Counted from the first letter of the stretch, positions 7,825 through 18,539 are shown. The stretch: DNA of 64,000 nt from Rhizobiales bacterium Y(2018) (GCA_005502925.1 SCPD01000004.1:186001-250000); one strand, 5' to 3'. Notes: generated by a model not told the origin, from the sequence alone. Program-made: numbers and translations.

Positions 7825-8873
7825 CCTTGCCGCAGCAAAGTGAGGAAACGATCGACATCCGCCTCGGGCGTCGCGAAGGACAGCACGAATCGGCAGAAGA
7901 CTTCGTCTTCGGCGATGCCATCCCGCCCCAGAATGTCGAGACCCCACTGATGGAAACGCGCACCCGCGGCGATTAGCTTGTCGTGAAGGGCCAGCGGCAT
8001 CACCGCGAAGATCTCATTGGCTTCGACCGGCAGCGGGATGCGGATGCGGTTCGACTGCAGCAAGCCTTTCGCCAGGCGCTGGGCCAGGCCATTGGCGATA
8101 CGCGCATTGTCGAGCCACAGGCCATTGTCGAGATAGGCCAGCATCTGGGCACCGAGGAAGCGGCTCTTGGAGATGAGCTGGCCGCCACGCATGCGCCGAT
8201 AGAGGAAGTCTTCCGCCAGCGCCGTATCGAAGAAGACGACCGCCTCGAGCAGCATACCGCCATTTTTGGTGCCGCCGAAGGACATGACGTCGATGCCGGC
8301 TTTCCAGGTGATGTCGGCGGGCTTCACGCCAAGCGCGGCCACCGCGTTGGCGAAACGCGCGCCGTCGGTGTGGAATTTCATCTTGCGTGACTTGGCGACG
8401 GCGGAGAGCGCCTTGATCTCGTCCGGCTTATAGACGCGGCCGAGCTCAGTGGAATTGGTGATCGACAGTGCTGAGGGCTTCGGATCATGCTCGCCGCGCA
8501 GGAAGCCCTTCAGCACCTTCTCGATGATCGGCGGCGTGAGCTTGCCCTCGATGCCTTCGAGCCCGATGATCTTGGCGCCGCCCGTGAACATTTCCGGGCT
8601 GTTGCATTCATCGATCGCGCTATGCGCCTCATTATGGGTGAACACCGCGCCATAGGATGGCGTCAGCGCCGAGAGCGCCAGCCCGTTCGCCGCCGTGCCG
8701 GTCGTCACCAGGAAGGCGCGCACCTCTTTCTCGAAGACCTCCGAAAGCTTCTCTTCCGCGCGCTTCGAATAATCGTCATAGCCATAGGAGGGAGCTGTCC
8801 CCTGATTGGCCGCCTCGATGGCGGCAAGAATCTTGGGGTGGATGCCGTAGACATTGTCGGACGCGAAATTCAT
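7821..8873 (-). CDS. ltaE: Low-specificity L-threonine aldolase (PLP)
   Basis: 350 aa, normal for the family. It cleaves L-threonine or L-allo-threonine to glycine and acetaldehyde, using pyridoxal phosphate. The N-terminus MNFASDNVYGIHPKIL matches the family 'SDN' start; the PLP-binding lysine is in MSFGGTKNGGM (about residue 203), and the 'FHTDGARFANA' segment supplies the aspartate contacting the PLP nitrogen. Its stop codon overlaps the convergent APH-fold gene at CTAG (7821-7824). It is monocistronic as far as the sequence shows. Confidence 0.9.
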   Translation of the reverse strand: MNFASDNVYGIHPKILAAIEAANQGTAPSYGYDDYSKRAEEKLSEVFEKEVRAFLVTTGTAANGLALSALTPSYGAVFTHNEAHSAIDECNSPEMFTGGAKIIGLEGIEGKLTPPIIEKVLKGFLRGEHDPKPSALSITNSTELGRVYKPDEIKALSAVAKSRKMKFHTDGARFANAVAALGVKPADITWKAGIDVMSFGGTKNGGMLLEAVVFFDTALAEDFLYRRMRGGQLISKSRFLGAQMLAYLDNGLWLDNARIANGLAQRLAKGLLQSNRIRIPLPVEANEIFAVMPLALHDKLIAAGARFHQWGLDILGRDGIAEDEVFCRFVLSFATPEADVDRFLTLLRQG

Positions 8874-9370
8874 GGGCTGGGCCTTTCGGTGAGGAGGAGA
8901 TGCCTACTCAAGCCGCGCGAGCCTGCCAACCCCCTTCCCGAAACTGACGGCACGCAATTTTGTTTCGATCTGCGTCTGAACGCCATTCTTTACTTGCGCC
9001 CCTGGGTTTCATCTGACATATAGAAAAAAGGACAGCATGACTGTCCTTTTGCAGCGCAACAAGTTCAGGAACAGCCCGGATGATCCGGACCGCCGCCAAT
9101 ATGGCTCTGAACACGACGACCAATAAACCGGTCGATCGCCTGCGCACGCCCCGAGCTAAAACGACGAAAACGAAAAAGGATTGAAGCTCCGGGACGACCC
9201 TCAAGAGGGTGCCGGAGGTTCGATCCAGGTCAGGCTGCGCGGGGAACGCCCGCGAAGGCCCCCACAGCTCGAAACCTCCAGCACCAGACGACCAGCATGC
9301 CTCAAGGCGGGTTCACGGCCCGGCTCAGAGGTTTATAAAAGTGTTCAGGAAACGTGAAAGGCTCGAGGCC
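8874..9370 (+). promoter_or_regulatory. Leader region of gltB with two hairpins and a possible 29-codon ORF
   Basis: A 497-base gap between ltaE (leftward) and gltB (rightward). It contains a perfect 10-bp hairpin AAAAGGACAG-CATGA-CTGTCCTTTT at 9026-9050 and, downstream, a two-tier stem-loop at 9187-9217 (CTCCGG pairing with CCGGAG, with an inner ACCCT/AGGGT stem and CAAG loop). A short ORF runs 9037-9126: its ATG is in the loop of the first hairpin and its AAGGA ribosome site is inside the stem. Either hairpin could control gltB expression. I cannot place the promoter with confidence. Confidence 0.4.
9026..9050 (+). terminator. Symmetric hairpin with A/T tails (terminator-like or translational switch)
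   Basis: Ten perfect base pairs (AAAAGGACAG / CTGTCCTTTT) around a 5-base loop CATGA. A-tract on one side and T-tract on the other make it look like a bidirectional intrinsic terminator, but no gene converges on it: both flanking genes point away. It may instead attenuate a transcript started upstream, or hide the ribosome site and start codon of the 29-codon ORF at 9037-9126. Confidence 0.45.
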
Positions 9371-12300
9371 ATGAAGCACGCGACCCATCTCCTTCCCGAA
9401 GGCCTGCCGGAAGCGCATGGCCTTTACGATCCGCGTCACGAGCATGATGCCTGCGGCATCGGCCTCATCGCCAATATCCACAATATCAAGAGCCACAAGA
9501 TCATCGCCGATGGTCTGAGCATCTTGCGCAATCTCGAGCACAGGGGCGCCGTCGGCGCCGACCCCAAGGCCGGCGACGGCGCCGGCATCCTGCTCCAGAT
9601 CCCGCATGATTTCTTCCTGGCCGAGGCCAAGCGCCTGGGCTTCCTGCTGCCCGAGCCGCAGCATTATGCGGTGGCGCAGCTCTTCATGCCGCGCGAGCCC
9701 GTCTACCGCCAGGACATCGAACGCATCTGGTGGGAAACCGCGCGCGAGGAAGGCCTCAAGGTTCTGGGCTGGCGCGACGTGCCGGTCGATGAAACGGTTT
9801 TGGGTCACAGCGTCAAGCCGACAGAGCCGTTCCACCGCCAGCTCTTCATCAGCCGCGGTCCCACCATTCGCGACGAGGCGCATTTCGAGCGCAAGCTTTT
9901 CGTCTGCCGCAAGGTGGTGTCGAACCGCGTCCTCGAAGTGCTGGGACCTAAGGGCCGCGCTTATTATCCGGTCTCGGTCTCGAGCCGCACCGTCGTCTAT
10001 AAGGGCCTCGTCCTCGGCAAGGATCTCGGCCTCTATTACAAGGATCTCACCGATGAGCGCGTCACCTCGTCGCTCGCGATGGTGCATCAGCGCTTCTCGA
10101 CCAACACCTTCCCGTCCTGGCCCCTGGCGCATCCCTATCGCTTCATCTGCCACAATGGCGAGATCAACACGCTCAGAGGCAACTACAATTGGATGGCGGC
10201 GCGCCAGGCCAATATGAAGTCGGACATGCTCGGCCGCGATCTCGAGAAGCTGTGGCCGATCTCCTATGAGGGCCAGTCCGACTCGGCCTGCTTCGACAAT
10301 GCGCTCGAACTGCTCTTCATGGGCGGTTATTCGCTGCCGCATGCGATGATGATGCTCATCCCGGAAGCCTGGGCCGGCAACCCGCTGATGGATGAGGACC
10401 GCCGCGCTTTCTATGAATATCACGCCGCCTTGATGGAGCCGTGGGACGGGCCCGCCGCCATGGTCTTCACCGATGGCCGCCTCATCGGCGCCACCCTCGA
10501 CCGCAATGGCCTGAGGCCCTCGCGCTACATGGTGTCGGATGACGGCTTCGTGCTGCTCGCCTCCGAAATGGGCTGTCTCCAGTTTGCCGAAGAGAAGATC
10601 GTCCAGAAGTGGCGGCTGCAGCCCGGCAAGATGCTGCTCATCGATCTCGAGCAGAAGCGCATCATTTCCGACGACGAGTTGAAGAAGACGCTCTCGACCC
10701 AGCATCCCTATAAGGACTGGCTGAAGCGCACTCAGGTGGTGTTGCGCGAAATGCCGGCCGCCAAGACCAAGCGGCCGAAGATCGCCGTTCCCCTGCTCGA
10801 TCGCCAGCAGGCCTTCGGCTACAGCCAGGAGGATCTGAAGCTTCTGATGGCGCCGATGGCGCAGACCGGCCAGGAAGCCGTGGGCTCGATGGGCAACGAC
10901 ACGCCGATCTCGGCGCTGTCCGACAGGCCCAAGCTGCTCGACACCTATTTCAAGCAGAACTTCGCGCAGGTAACCAACCCGCCGATCGATCCGATCCGCG
11001 AGGAGCTGGTCATGTCGCTGGTGTCGTTCATCGGCCCCCGGCCCAACCTGCTCGACCTCAAGGGCACCTCGACCCATATGCGCCTCGAAGTGCCGCAGCC
11101 CATCCTCACCAATGAGGAGCTGGAGCGCATCCGCACCATCGGCGTGGTCAAGGACAATCCGTTCCGCACCGTGACCATCGACGTCACCTATGACGTCGCC
11201 AACGGCCCGGAATATATGGAAGCCGCACTCGAGGCGATCTGCGCCGGTGCCGAACGCGCGGTGCGTGACGGCTACAACATTATCATCCTGTCGGACCGCG
11301 CGGTGTCGGCCGAGCGCGTGCCGATCCCGGCGCTGCTCGCCACCTCCGCCACGCACCATCACTTGATCCGCCGGGGCCTGCGCACTTCGGTCGGCCTCGT
11401 GGTCGAATCGGGCGAGCCCCGCGAAGTGCATCAGTATTGCACCCTCGCCGGCTACGGCGCCGAGGCGATCAACCCCTATCTCGCTTTCGAGACGCTGGAA
11501 GACATGATCGCCTCATTCGACGAGAAGATCACGCGCGAGGAAGCCGCCAAGCGTTACATCAAGGCGGTCGACAAGGGCATCCTCAAGGTCATGTCCAAGA
11601 TGGGCATCTCGACCTATCAGTCCTATTGCGGCGCCCAGATCTTCGACGCCATCGGCCTGTCGAGCGAATTCATCAGGCACTACTTCACCGGCACCGCGAG
11701 CCAGATCGAAGGCGTCGGCCTCGACGAGATCGCGGCCGAAGCCTTCGCCCGCCATGCCGCGGCCTTCGGCGAAAGCCCGGTTCTCACCTCATCGCTCGAA
11801 GTCGGCGGTGAATATCTCTACCGCATCCGCGGCGAGCAGCATGTCTGGACGCCGGAATCGGTCGCCAAGCTGCAGCATGCGGTGCGCGGCGAGTCAGACG
11901 AGACCTATCGCGACTTCGCCAAGATGGTGAACAACCAGAACGAACATTTTATGACGCCGCGCGGGCTCTTCCGCATCAGATCGGCGGAAGAAATCGGCCG
12001 GAAGCCGATTTCCATCGACGATGTCGAGCCGGCCAAGGACATCGTCAAGCGCTTCGCGACCGGCGCCATGTCCTATGGCTCCTTGAGCCGTGAGGCCCAT
12101 ACCACGCTCGCCATTGCGATGAACCGCATCGGCGGCCGCTCCAACACCGGCGAAGGCGGTGAGGAGCCGGATCGCTTCAAGCCGCTGCCCAATGGCGACT
12201 CGATGCGCTCGGCGATCAAGCAGGTCGCCTCCGGCCGCTTCGGCGTCACCACCGAATATCTGGTCAATGCCGACCAGATCCAGATCAAGATGGCGCAAGG

Positions 12301-14053
12301 GGCGAAGCCCGGCGAAGGCGGTCAGCTCCCCGGACACAAGGTCGACGCGACCATCGCGCGGGTGCGTTATTCGACGCCGGGCGTCGGCCTAATCTCACCG
12401 CCGCCGCATCACGACATCTATTCGATCGAGGATCTGGCCCAGCTCATCTTCGACCTGCGCAACACCAACCCTTCCGCCTCGATCTCGGTCAAGCTCGTTT
12501 CCGAAGTGGGTGTCGGCACGGTGGCGGCCGGCGTCGCCAAGGCGCGCGCCGATCACGTCACCATTTCGGGCTTCGAAGGCGGCACCGGCGCCTCGCCACT
12601 CACCTCGATCAAACATGCCGGCAGCCCGTGGGAGATCGGCCTCGCCGAGACCCAGCAGACGTTGGTCACCAACCGCCTGCGCGGCCGCATCATCGTCCAG
12701 GCCGATGGCGGCATCCGCACCGGCCGCGACGTTGTGGTCGCCGCTCTGCTCGGCGCCGATGAGATGGGCTTCTCGACGGCGCCCCTCATCGCCGCCGGCT
12801 GCATCATGATGCGCAAGTGCCATCTCAACACCTGTCCGGTCGGCGTCGCCACCCAGGATCCGGTGCTGCGCAAGCGCTTCAAGGGCGAGCCCGAACATGT
12901 CATCAACTACTTCTTCTTCGTCGCCGAGGAAGTGCGCGAGCTGATGGCTCAAATGGGCATCCGCCGCTTCGACGATCTCGTCGGCATGAGCGAATATCTC
13001 GACAAGCTGGCGGCCATCGACCACTGGAAGGCCAAGGGTCTCGACTTCAGCCGCATCTTCGAGAAGCCGCAGGCGATCGGCAAGGTTTCGATCCGCCGCG
13101 ACGAGCCGCCCAAGCACGATCTCTCCGACGCGCTCGATGTCTATCTGATCGAGCAGGCGCAAAGCGCCCTCACCACCGGCGCACCCGTCGAGATCGCAGC
13201 CAAGGTCACCAATGTCCATCGCACCATTGGCGCCATGTTGTCGGGCGAGGTTGCCAAGCGCTATGGTCATCAGGGCCTGCCCGAGGACACGATCCGTGTC
13301 GGCCTCACCGGCATTGCCGGCCAGAGCTTCGGCGCCTTCCTCGCCCATGGCGTGACGCTCGAACTTACCGGCGAAGCGAACGACTATGTCGGCAAGGGCA
13401 TTTCCGGCGGCAAGCTCATCGTCAAGCCGCATGACAAGATCGGCTTCGTAGCCGAAAAGTCGATCATCGCCGGCAATACGGTGCTGTACGGCGCCATCGG
13501 CGGCGAATGCTACTTCCGCGGCGTCGCCGGCGAGCGCTTCGCGGTGAGGAATTCCGGCGCCATCGCTGTCGTCGAAGGCGTCGGCGATCATGGCTGCGAA
13601 TATATGACGGGCGGCGTCGTTCTGGTGATCGGCGAGACCGGCCGCAACTTCGCTGCCGGCATGTCGGGTGGCGTCGCCTATGTGCTCGATGAAAAGGGCG
13701 ACTTTGCCCAGCGCTGCAACCTGGCCATGGTCGATCTGGCACCGGTGCCGGCCGAGGAGGAATCGATCGAGCGCCTGCATCATCATGGCGGCGATCTCGA
13801 GCATCATGGTCTTGTCGATGTGACGGCGCATATGGACCGCCATGATGCCGAGCGCATCTGGCATCTCTTGGGCCGTCATCTGAAATACACGAACTCGAAC
13901 CGGGCGCGTCAGATCATCGACCACTGGGGCGACTATCTGCCGAAATTCGTCAAGGTGATGCCGGTCGAATATGCCCGCGCTTTGCGCGAGCTCGAAAAGG
14001 CTCAAGCGACCAGCGACGGCATGACCATCGGCATGCAGCGGAGGGCGCGATGA
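9371..14053 (+). CDS. gltB: Glutamate synthase [NADPH] large subunit
   Basis: 1560 aa from the chosen start, normal for bacterial GltB. It makes glutamate from 2-oxoglutarate and glutamine in the GS/GOGAT cycle. The N-terminal type-II amidotransferase begins at C28 ([10 protein letters not shown]) after a 27-residue propeptide that is removed in this family. The FMN/2-oxoglutarate domain contains '[22 protein letters not shown]', and the 3Fe-4S ligands are the three cysteines in [15 protein letters not shown] (about 1143-1154). The C-terminal beta-helix (GXGXG repeats) begins about residue 1280. A longer reading to 9209 exists, but MKHATHL fits the family's propeptide. Its stop overlaps the next gene (ATGA). 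Confidence 0.95.
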   Translation: MKHATHLLPEGLPEAHGLYDPRHEHDACGIGLIANIHNIKSHKIIADGLSILRNLEHRGAVGADPKAGDGAGILLQIPHDFFLAEAKRLGFLLPEPQHYAVAQLFMPREPVYRQDIERIWWETAREEGLKVLGWRDVPVDETVLGHSVKPTEPFHRQLFISRGPTIRDEAHFERKLFVCRKVVSNRVLEVLGPKGRAYYPVSVSSRTVVYKGLVLGKDLGLYYKDLTDERVTSSLAMVHQRFSTNTFPSWPLAHPYRFICHNGEINTLRGNYNWMAARQANMKSDMLGRDLEKLWPISYEGQSDSACFDNALELLFMGGYSLPHAMMMLIPEAWAGNPLMDEDRRAFYEYHAALMEPWDGPAAMVFTDGRLIGATLDRNGLRPSRYMVSDDGFVLLASEMGCLQFAEEKIVQKWRLQPGKMLLIDLEQKRIISDDELKKTLSTQHPYKDWLKRTQVVLREMPAAKTKRPKIAVPLLDRQQAFGYSQEDLKLLMAPMAQTGQEAVGSMGNDTPISALSDRPKLLDTYFKQNFAQVTNPPIDPIREELVMSLVSFIGPRPNLLDLKGTSTHMRLEVPQPILTNEELERIRTIGVVKDNPFRTVTIDVTYDVANGPEYMEAALEAICAGAERAVRDGYNIIILSDRAVSAERVPIPALLATSATHHHLIRRGLRTSVGLVVESGEPREVHQYCTLAGYGAEAINPYLAFETLEDMIASFDEKITREEAAKRYIKAVDKGILKVMSKMGISTYQSYCGAQIFDAIGLSSEFIRHYFTGTASQIEGVGLDEIAAEAFARHAAAFGESPVLTSSLEVGGEYLYRIRGEQHVWTPESVAKLQHAVRGESDETYRDFAKMVNNQNEHFMTPRGLFRIRSAEEIGRKPISIDDVEPAKDIVKRFATGAMSYGSLSREAHTTLAIAMNRIGGRSNTGEGGEEPDRFKPLPNGDSMRSAIKQVASGRFGVTTEYLVNADQIQIKMAQGAKPGEGGQLPGHKVDATIARVRYSTPGVGLISPPPHHDIYSIEDLAQLIFDLRNTNPSASISVKLVSEVGVGTVAAGVAKARADHVTISGFEGGTGASPLTSIKHAGSPWEIGLAETQQTLVTNRLRGRIIVQADGGIRTGRDVVVAALLGADEMGFSTAPLIAAGCIMMRKCHLNTCPVGVATQDPVLRKRFKGEPEHVINYFFFVAEEVRELMAQMGIRRFDDLVGMSEYLDKLAAIDHWKAKGLDFSRIFEKPQAIGKVSIRRDEPPKHDLSDALDVYLIEQAQSALTTGAPVEIAAKVTNVHRTIGAMLSGEVAKRYGHQGLPEDTIRVGLTGIAGQSFGAFLAHGVTLELTGEANDYVGKGISGGKLIVKPHDKIGFVAEKSIIAGNTVLYGAIGGECYFRGVAGERFAVRNSGAIAVVEGVGDHGCEYMTGGVVLVIGETGRNFAAGMSGGVAYVLDEKGDFAQRCNLAMVDLAPVPAEEESIERLHHHGGDLEHHGLVDVTAHMDRHDAERIWHLLGRHLKYTNSNRARQIIDHWGDYLPKFVKVMPVEYARALRELEKAQATSDGMTIGMQRRAR

Positions 14054-14643
14054 AGGTCTATGGCGACAGAAATTCCGGCAACTGCCAGAAGATCAGCTTC
14101 ACCGCCGACTTCCTGCAGATCCCTTATGAATGGATCGATATCGATATCACCAAGGGTGAAAGCCGTACCGACGCCTATCTGCGCAAGAGCCCGATGGGCC
14201 AGGTGCCGATGATCGAGCTCGATGACGGCCGCTGCCTGGCGCAGTCGAACGCCATCATCCGCTATCTGGCACAGGGGACGAGCCTGCTGCCGGACGACAC
14301 TTTCACCCAAGCGAAGATCGACGAATTACTGTTCTGGGAGCAATACAGCCACGAGCCCTATGTGGCGACGAGCCGCTATCACATAGTCTATCTCGGCCGC
14401 AGCAAGGACGAGCGCGAGGCCTGGCGCGTCGAGCGTGGCGAGAAGGCGCTCGACCTGATGCAGCGGTTGATCAAGGGTAAAATGTGGTTTGTGGGCGACA
14501 GCCTGTCGGTGGCCGACATCGCCCTCCTCGCTTATACGCGGCTCGCCCATGAGGGTGGCTTCGATCTCAACGGACGGCCCGATGTGAAGGCCTGGATCAT
14601 GCGCGCCGAAATGGCGCTCGGACTCCCGCCGGCAGGAAACTAG
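14050..14643 (+). CDS. Glutathione S-transferase family protein inserted between gltB and gltD
   Basis: 197 aa, a complete GST: thioredoxin-fold N-terminal domain starting [14 protein letters not shown], with the cis-proline/glutathione-binding segment '[11 protein letters not shown]' and '[12 protein letters not shown]' (family E/Q-S-x-A motif), then a helical C-terminal domain containing '[17 protein letters not shown]' (family N-capping box). The residue after the first strand (SGNCQK) offers Ser11 or Cys14 as catalytic residue. It overlaps gltB by 4 nt and ends 9 nt before gltD, so it is co-translated with glutamate synthase. Its role there is unknown; a thiol-protective function for the Fe-S enzyme is conceivable. 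Confidence 0.85.
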   Translation: MKVYGDRNSGNCQKISFTADFLQIPYEWIDIDITKGESRTDAYLRKSPMGQVPMIELDDGRCLAQSNAIIRYLAQGTSLLPDDTFTQAKIDELLFWEQYSHEPYVATSRYHIVYLGRSKDEREAWRVERGEKALDLMQRLIKGKMWFVGDSLSVADIALLAYTRLAHEGGFDLNGRPDVKAWIMRAEMALGLPPAGN

Positions 14644-14652
14644 GAGAAGACG

Positions 14653-16071
14653 ATGGGGAAGATCACCGGCTTTCTGGAAATCGACCGGCAGGAACAGAAA
14701 TACGCACCGGCCTCCGACCGCGTGCGCCATTTCCGCGAATTCACCATTCCGCTCGATGACCGCGACACGCAGAAGCAGGCGGCGCGCTGCATGGATTGCG
14801 GCATTCCCTATTGTCACACCGGCTGCCCGGTGAACAACCAGATCCCCGACTGGAACGATCTCGTCTATCAGGGCAGCTGGCGCGAGGCGCTGGTCAATCT
14901 TCATTCGACCAACAACTTCCCGGAATTCACCGGCCGCATCTGTCCCGCGCCATGCGAGGAAGCCTGCACGCTCAATCTCGAAAACGTGCCGGTGACGATC
15001 AAGACGATCGAGCAGGCGATCGCCGACAAGGCGTGGTCGGAAGGCTGGATCAAGCCTGAGCCCGCCGAAGAGAAGACCGGCAAGAGCATCGCCATCGTGG
15101 GCTCGGGCTCGGCCGGCCTCGCCGCCGCCCAACAGCTCGCCCGCGCCGGCCATGAGGTGCATGTCTTCGAGCGTTATGCCAAGGCCGGCGGCCTGCTGCG
15201 TTATGGTATTCCCGACTTCAAGATGGAGAAGCATCCGATCGACCGCCGCGTCGAGCAGATGGAGGCCGAAGGCGTCACCTTCCACTACAATGTCGATATC
15301 GGCGTGACGCGTCCGTTCCGCTCGCTCACCGATGCCTATGATGCGGTGCTCCTGGCCGGCGGCGCCGAGAAGCCGCGTGATCCGGGCTTGCCTGGCCTCG
15401 AGCTCGCGGGCGCCCATTACGCCATGCCCTTCCTCATCCAGAGCAACCGGCGCGTCGGCGGCGAGGATGTGTCGGGTGAGGCGCCACTCGTCGCCACCGG
15501 CAAGAATGTCGTCGTCATCGGCGGCGGCGACACGGCGTCGGACTGCGTCGGCACCTCCTTCCGGCAAGGCGCTCTCTCAGTGACGCAGCTCGATATCCGC
15601 CCGGTTCCGCCCGAGCAGGAAGACAAGATGCTGGTATGGCCCTATTGGCCGACCAAGTTCCGCACCTCCTCCTCGCAAGCCGAGGGTGCGGCGCGTGAAT
15701 TCTCCTGTGCCACGCTCGCCATCGTCGGCGAAAAGGGCAAGGTGACCGGCGTGAAGTGCGCCCGCGTGAATCAAAAGCGCGAGCCGCTGCCCGGCACCGA
15801 ATTCATCATCAAGGCTGATCTCGTGCTGATCGCCATCGGCTTTTCGGGGCCTGAAGAGGAAGGCCTTCTGAAGGAGACACCATTCGAGCGCGACAGGCGC
15901 GGCAATGTCAAAGCCAACACCGACGACTATCGGACCTCGGTCGCCAAGGTCTTCGCCGCCGGCGACATCCGCAAGGGCCAGTCGCTGGTCGTCTGGGCGA
16001 TCCGCGAAGGCCGCCAGGCGGCACGCTCTATCGATGAATTCCTGATGGGCGAGTCGGAACTGCCGAGATAG
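14653..16071 (+). CDS. gltD: Glutamate synthase [NADPH] small subunit
   Basis: 472 aa, normal for GltD, which feeds electrons from NADPH through FAD and two 4Fe-4S clusters to GltB. The N-terminal cluster cysteines are C46, C49, C54 and C58 ([18 protein letters not shown]), with a second set at '[12 protein letters not shown]' (residues near 98-106). The FAD-binding motif is [14 protein letters not shown] (about residue 146) and the NADPH motif [12 protein letters not shown] (about 285). '[18 protein letters not shown]' near the C-terminus closes the FAD site. A ribosome site AGGAGAAGACG lies directly before the ATG. Last gene of gltB-GST-gltD. Confidence 0.95.
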   Translation: MGKITGFLEIDRQEQKYAPASDRVRHFREFTIPLDDRDTQKQAARCMDCGIPYCHTGCPVNNQIPDWNDLVYQGSWREALVNLHSTNNFPEFTGRICPAPCEEACTLNLENVPVTIKTIEQAIADKAWSEGWIKPEPAEEKTGKSIAIVGSGSAGLAAAQQLARAGHEVHVFERYAKAGGLLRYGIPDFKMEKHPIDRRVEQMEAEGVTFHYNVDIGVTRPFRSLTDAYDAVLLAGGAEKPRDPGLPGLELAGAHYAMPFLIQSNRRVGGEDVSGEAPLVATGKNVVVIGGGDTASDCVGTSFRQGALSVTQLDIRPVPPEQEDKMLVWPYWPTKFRTSSSQAEGAAREFSCATLAIVGEKGKVTGVKCARVNQKREPLPGTEFIIKADLVLIAIGFSGPEEEGLLKETPFERDRRGNVKANTDDYRTSVAKVFAAGDIRKGQSLVVWAIREGRQAARSIDEFLMGESELPR

Positions 16072-16110
16072 GCCAACCAACGCCACAACCTGAGCGGGAC
16101 AAGCCCCGGC

Positions 16111-16162
16111 TTGACAGCCCGCTCTGGCTCTGCCTAATTAGTTCGTCACCAGAGTGAACTAA
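16111..16162 (+). promoter_or_regulatory. Sigma-70 promoter with perfect inverted-repeat operator
   Basis: TTGACA (16111-16116), an 18-bp spacer and TAATTA (16135-16140) make a near-consensus promoter 42 bp before the ROK regulator ATG. Overlapping the -10 and the start site is a perfect inverted repeat, TTAGTTC (16138-16144), 11 nt, GAACTAA (16156-16162). A repressor bound here would block the promoter. The obvious candidate is the ROK regulator encoded by the first gene of the same operon. Confidence 0.75.
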
Positions 16163-16182
16163 CTAGCGATACCCTGCAGATC

Positions 16183-17442
16183 ATGGACGCCGCCCCGTCG
16201 ACCGCCTCCGCCACCGGACTGCCCAGGCTGTTCAGCCTGCGCACCGTCGTCGAGATGATCGTCACCGCGGGTCCGATCACCCGGGCCGAGATTTCCCGGC
16301 GGACCGGGCTATCCAAGCAGGCCGTTTCGGAAGTCGCCCGCCAGCTCGAAGACGCCGGCTGGATCGGCCAGGTCGGCCGCACCCAGGGCAATATCGGCCG
16401 CACCGGGGTCACCTATCAGATCGTGCCCTCGGTCGCCTATGTCATCGGCATCGATCTGGGCGGCAAGAAATGCCGGATCGCCCTTGCCGATCTGAGTTCG
16501 CATGTCGTCGCCGAGACGACCACCGCCACCGATCCGGCAGGCGGCATGACGGCCTTGCGCCAGATCGCCGGCGAGGTCGACCGCCTCATCGCCGAGACCG
16601 GCATCGATCGCTCGAAGATCCAGCGCGCTGTCATCGGCTGCCCCGGCATCATCGATCCGCGCAGCGGCCGGCTCAATCACTCGCCTTCGGTGCCCGATCT
16701 GACCGGAACCGACATAGCGGGCTCGCTCAGCACGCTGCTCGGCGCGCCGACGACGGCCGAGAACGACGTCAATCTCGCGGTCCTCGGTGAACACTGGCAG
16801 GGGCGCGGGCGCGGCGCCGACAGCCTCGCTTTCGCCGCCCTCGGCACCGGCATCGGCCTCGGCCTGATGATCAATGGCAGACTGGTCCGTGGCCGGCGCG
16901 GCGCTGCCGGCGAAATCTGCTTCCTTCCCATCGAGAATGATCCCTTCGACGAGAACATTCTTGGCGAAGGCGCCTTCGAGCGGGCCATCGGCAGCCGGGG
17001 CATCATGGCGCGCTACCGCCGCCTGGGCGGCGACCAGCTCGGTGATCGGGCCGCCAGCTCCGTCCATGACATCTTCGCCGCTTTGCGCGCGGGCGATGCG
17101 GTCGCCGAACGCACCATCGATGAGACCGCGAAGCTCTTCGCCTTCGGCCTCCTGTCGCTCACCGCGATCATCGATCCCGATATGATCGTGCTCGGCGGCA
17201 GCATCGGCATCCAGCCAGAGCTGGTCGAGCGCGCCACCGCTTACGTGAAGGCGGGCTCCGAGCAGCCGCCGAATATCGCCGCCAGCGCGCTCGGCAATCG
17301 CGCGACGCTGATCGGCGCTTTGGCGACCGGCCTGGCGCAGCTGCAGGAGTCGGTCTTCGCGATACCGACGAGCGGTCCCTTCCCGCTGCCGGATCCCGGT
17401 CCTCACGCGGCGCGCGCCGGCAAACCCGCATTGGAGTTGTGA
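16183..17442 (+). CDS. ROK-family transcriptional repressor with N-terminal winged HTH
   Basis: 419 aa. Residues 15-70 form a winged helix-turn-helix (ITRAEISRRTGLSKQAVSEV), and residues 84-375 a ROK domain with the phosphate motif 'GIDLGGKKCRIALADL'; the canonical DxGGT is altered to DLGGKK, fitting a sugar sensor rather than a kinase. 'GRGRGADSLAFAALGTGIGLGL' is the ROK second motif. The CxCGxxGC zinc motif of many NagC/Mlc proteins is absent. It heads an operon with a PotABCD-type transporter, a NagB-like enzyme and a ROK kinase, and likely represses its own promoter at 16111-16162 until an aminosugar-like ligand is present. Confidence 0.85.
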   Translation: MDAAPSTASATGLPRLFSLRTVVEMIVTAGPITRAEISRRTGLSKQAVSEVARQLEDAGWIGQVGRTQGNIGRTGVTYQIVPSVAYVIGIDLGGKKCRIALADLSSHVVAETTTATDPAGGMTALRQIAGEVDRLIAETGIDRSKIQRAVIGCPGIIDPRSGRLNHSPSVPDLTGTDIAGSLSTLLGAPTTAENDVNLAVLGEHWQGRGRGADSLAFAALGTGIGLGLMINGRLVRGRRGAAGEICFLPIENDPFDENILGEGAFERAIGSRGIMARYRRLGGDQLGDRAASSVHDIFAALRAGDAVAERTIDETAKLFAFGLLSLTAIIDPDMIVLGGSIGIQPELVERATAYVKAGSEQPPNIAASALGNRATLIGALATGLAQLQESVFAIPTSGPFPLPDPGPHAARAGKPALEL

Positions 17443-18500
17443 CGATCGTGAGTGAGAACGGGCTTGTCCGCCTGGAAGGTGTTTCTGTTTCCTACGGCAC
17501 GTTTCATGCGTTGCGTCCTCTGGATCTGGCCATCGGACATGGCGACTTCCTGGCGATCCTCGGTCCCTCGGGCTGCGGCAAGACGACCTTGCTGCGCGCT
17601 ATCGGCGGCTTCCAGCGGCCGACATCGGGCCGTATCCTCATCGACGGCCAGGATGTGACCGCGCTCGGACCTGAGAAACGGCCGAGCAACACGGTCTTTC
17701 AGGGCTACGGCCTCTTTCCGCATCTGAATGTCCGGCAGAATATCGGTTATGGCCTGCGCATCGCCAGCCGCGGTCGCCCCGAAATCGCGCGCGAGGTCGA
17801 GCATATCGCCGCACTGGTCAGATTGCAGGAGTATCTCGATCGCCCGATCGACAAGCTTTCGGGCGGCCAGCGTCAGCGTGTCGCTTTGGCCCGCGCGCTC
17901 GTCATGCGGCCGAAAGTGCTGCTGCTCGATGAGCCCCTGGCGGCGCTCGATCTCAAGCTGCGCCAGACCATGCAGGAAGAATTGCGCCGCATCCACCGCG
18001 AGATCGGCGGCACCTTCGTCTTCGTCACCCATGACCAGAGCGAGGCTTTGAGCCTCGCAACGCGTATCGCCGTGATGAATGAAGGCCATCTCGTCCAGAT
18101 CGGCTCGCCCGAAGAGATCTATCAGCGGCCGCAGAGCCGCTTCGTCGCGACATTCCTGGGCGAGGCCAACGTGCTTGCGGCCACGCGGCGTGCCGGCCAG
18201 GTGACGTTTGCCGCGGGCGGAAGCTTCGCCAGCAAAGGCGCGGACGGCGACATCGCGATCGCGGTCCGGCCCGAGGTGATCAGGATCGCGCCCTCCCCCG
18301 GCACGGCCGACCTCACGCTGCGCGGACAGGTGCGCGACCGCCTCTATCTGGGCTCGCATCTGCGCTACGAGATCGGCCTTGCCGATGGCGGCCGGCTGGT
18401 GGCTGCCGCCGATGCTACCGATCGCCGCAACCTTCACGCTCCCGGCGACGAGATCACCGTCGGCTGGGCGCATGACGCGCAAGTGCTGCTCGACAAGTAG
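17439..18500 (+). CDS. ABC transporter ATP-binding protein (PotA/UgpC-like)
   Basis: 353 aa. Walker A GPSGCGKTT (about residues 42-50), Q-loop in 'TVFQGYGLFPHL', signature LSGGQRQRVALARAL, Walker B VLLLDEPLAALD, and switch His in 'FVTHDQSEAL'. A C-terminal TOBE regulatory domain (about 270-350) is typical of spermidine/putrescine-, iron- and sugar-type importers. The start is a GTG that overlaps the ROK gene stop (GTGA); a second GTG at 17448 is also possible. It energises the permeases encoded at 19693 and 20535. Confidence 0.9.
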   Translation: MTIVSENGLVRLEGVSVSYGTFHALRPLDLAIGHGDFLAILGPSGCGKTTLLRAIGGFQRPTSGRILIDGQDVTALGPEKRPSNTVFQGYGLFPHLNVRQNIGYGLRIASRGRPEIAREVEHIAALVRLQEYLDRPIDKLSGGQRQRVALARALVMRPKVLLLDEPLAALDLKLRQTMQEELRRIHREIGGTFVFVTHDQSEALSLATRIAVMNEGHLVQIGSPEEIYQRPQSRFVATFLGEANVLAATRRAGQVTFAAGGSFASKGADGDIAIAVRPEVIRIAPSPGTADLTLRGQVRDRLYLGSHLRYEIGLADGGRLVAAADATDRRNLHAPGDEITVGWAHDAQVLLDK

Positions 18501-18539
18501 CCCCTCAACCAATCATCGAAACAACTGGAGGAATTCACA

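Noticed and set aside
8908-9204. 98-codon hydrophobic minus-strand frame upstream of ltaE
   Set aside because: Overlaps the hairpin and leader elements, has no ribosome site, and its C-terminal half is arginine-rich noise.
9208-9230. GGTTCGATCC resembling a tRNA T-arm
   Set aside because: No matching acceptor, D or anticodon stems around it; the bases belong to a stem-loop in the gltB leader.
9302-14005. Very long minus-strand open frames opposite gltB (709 and 536 codons)
   Set aside because: They are mirror frames of the high-GC gltB coding sequence; composition is biased to His, Arg, Gly and Asp without family motifs.
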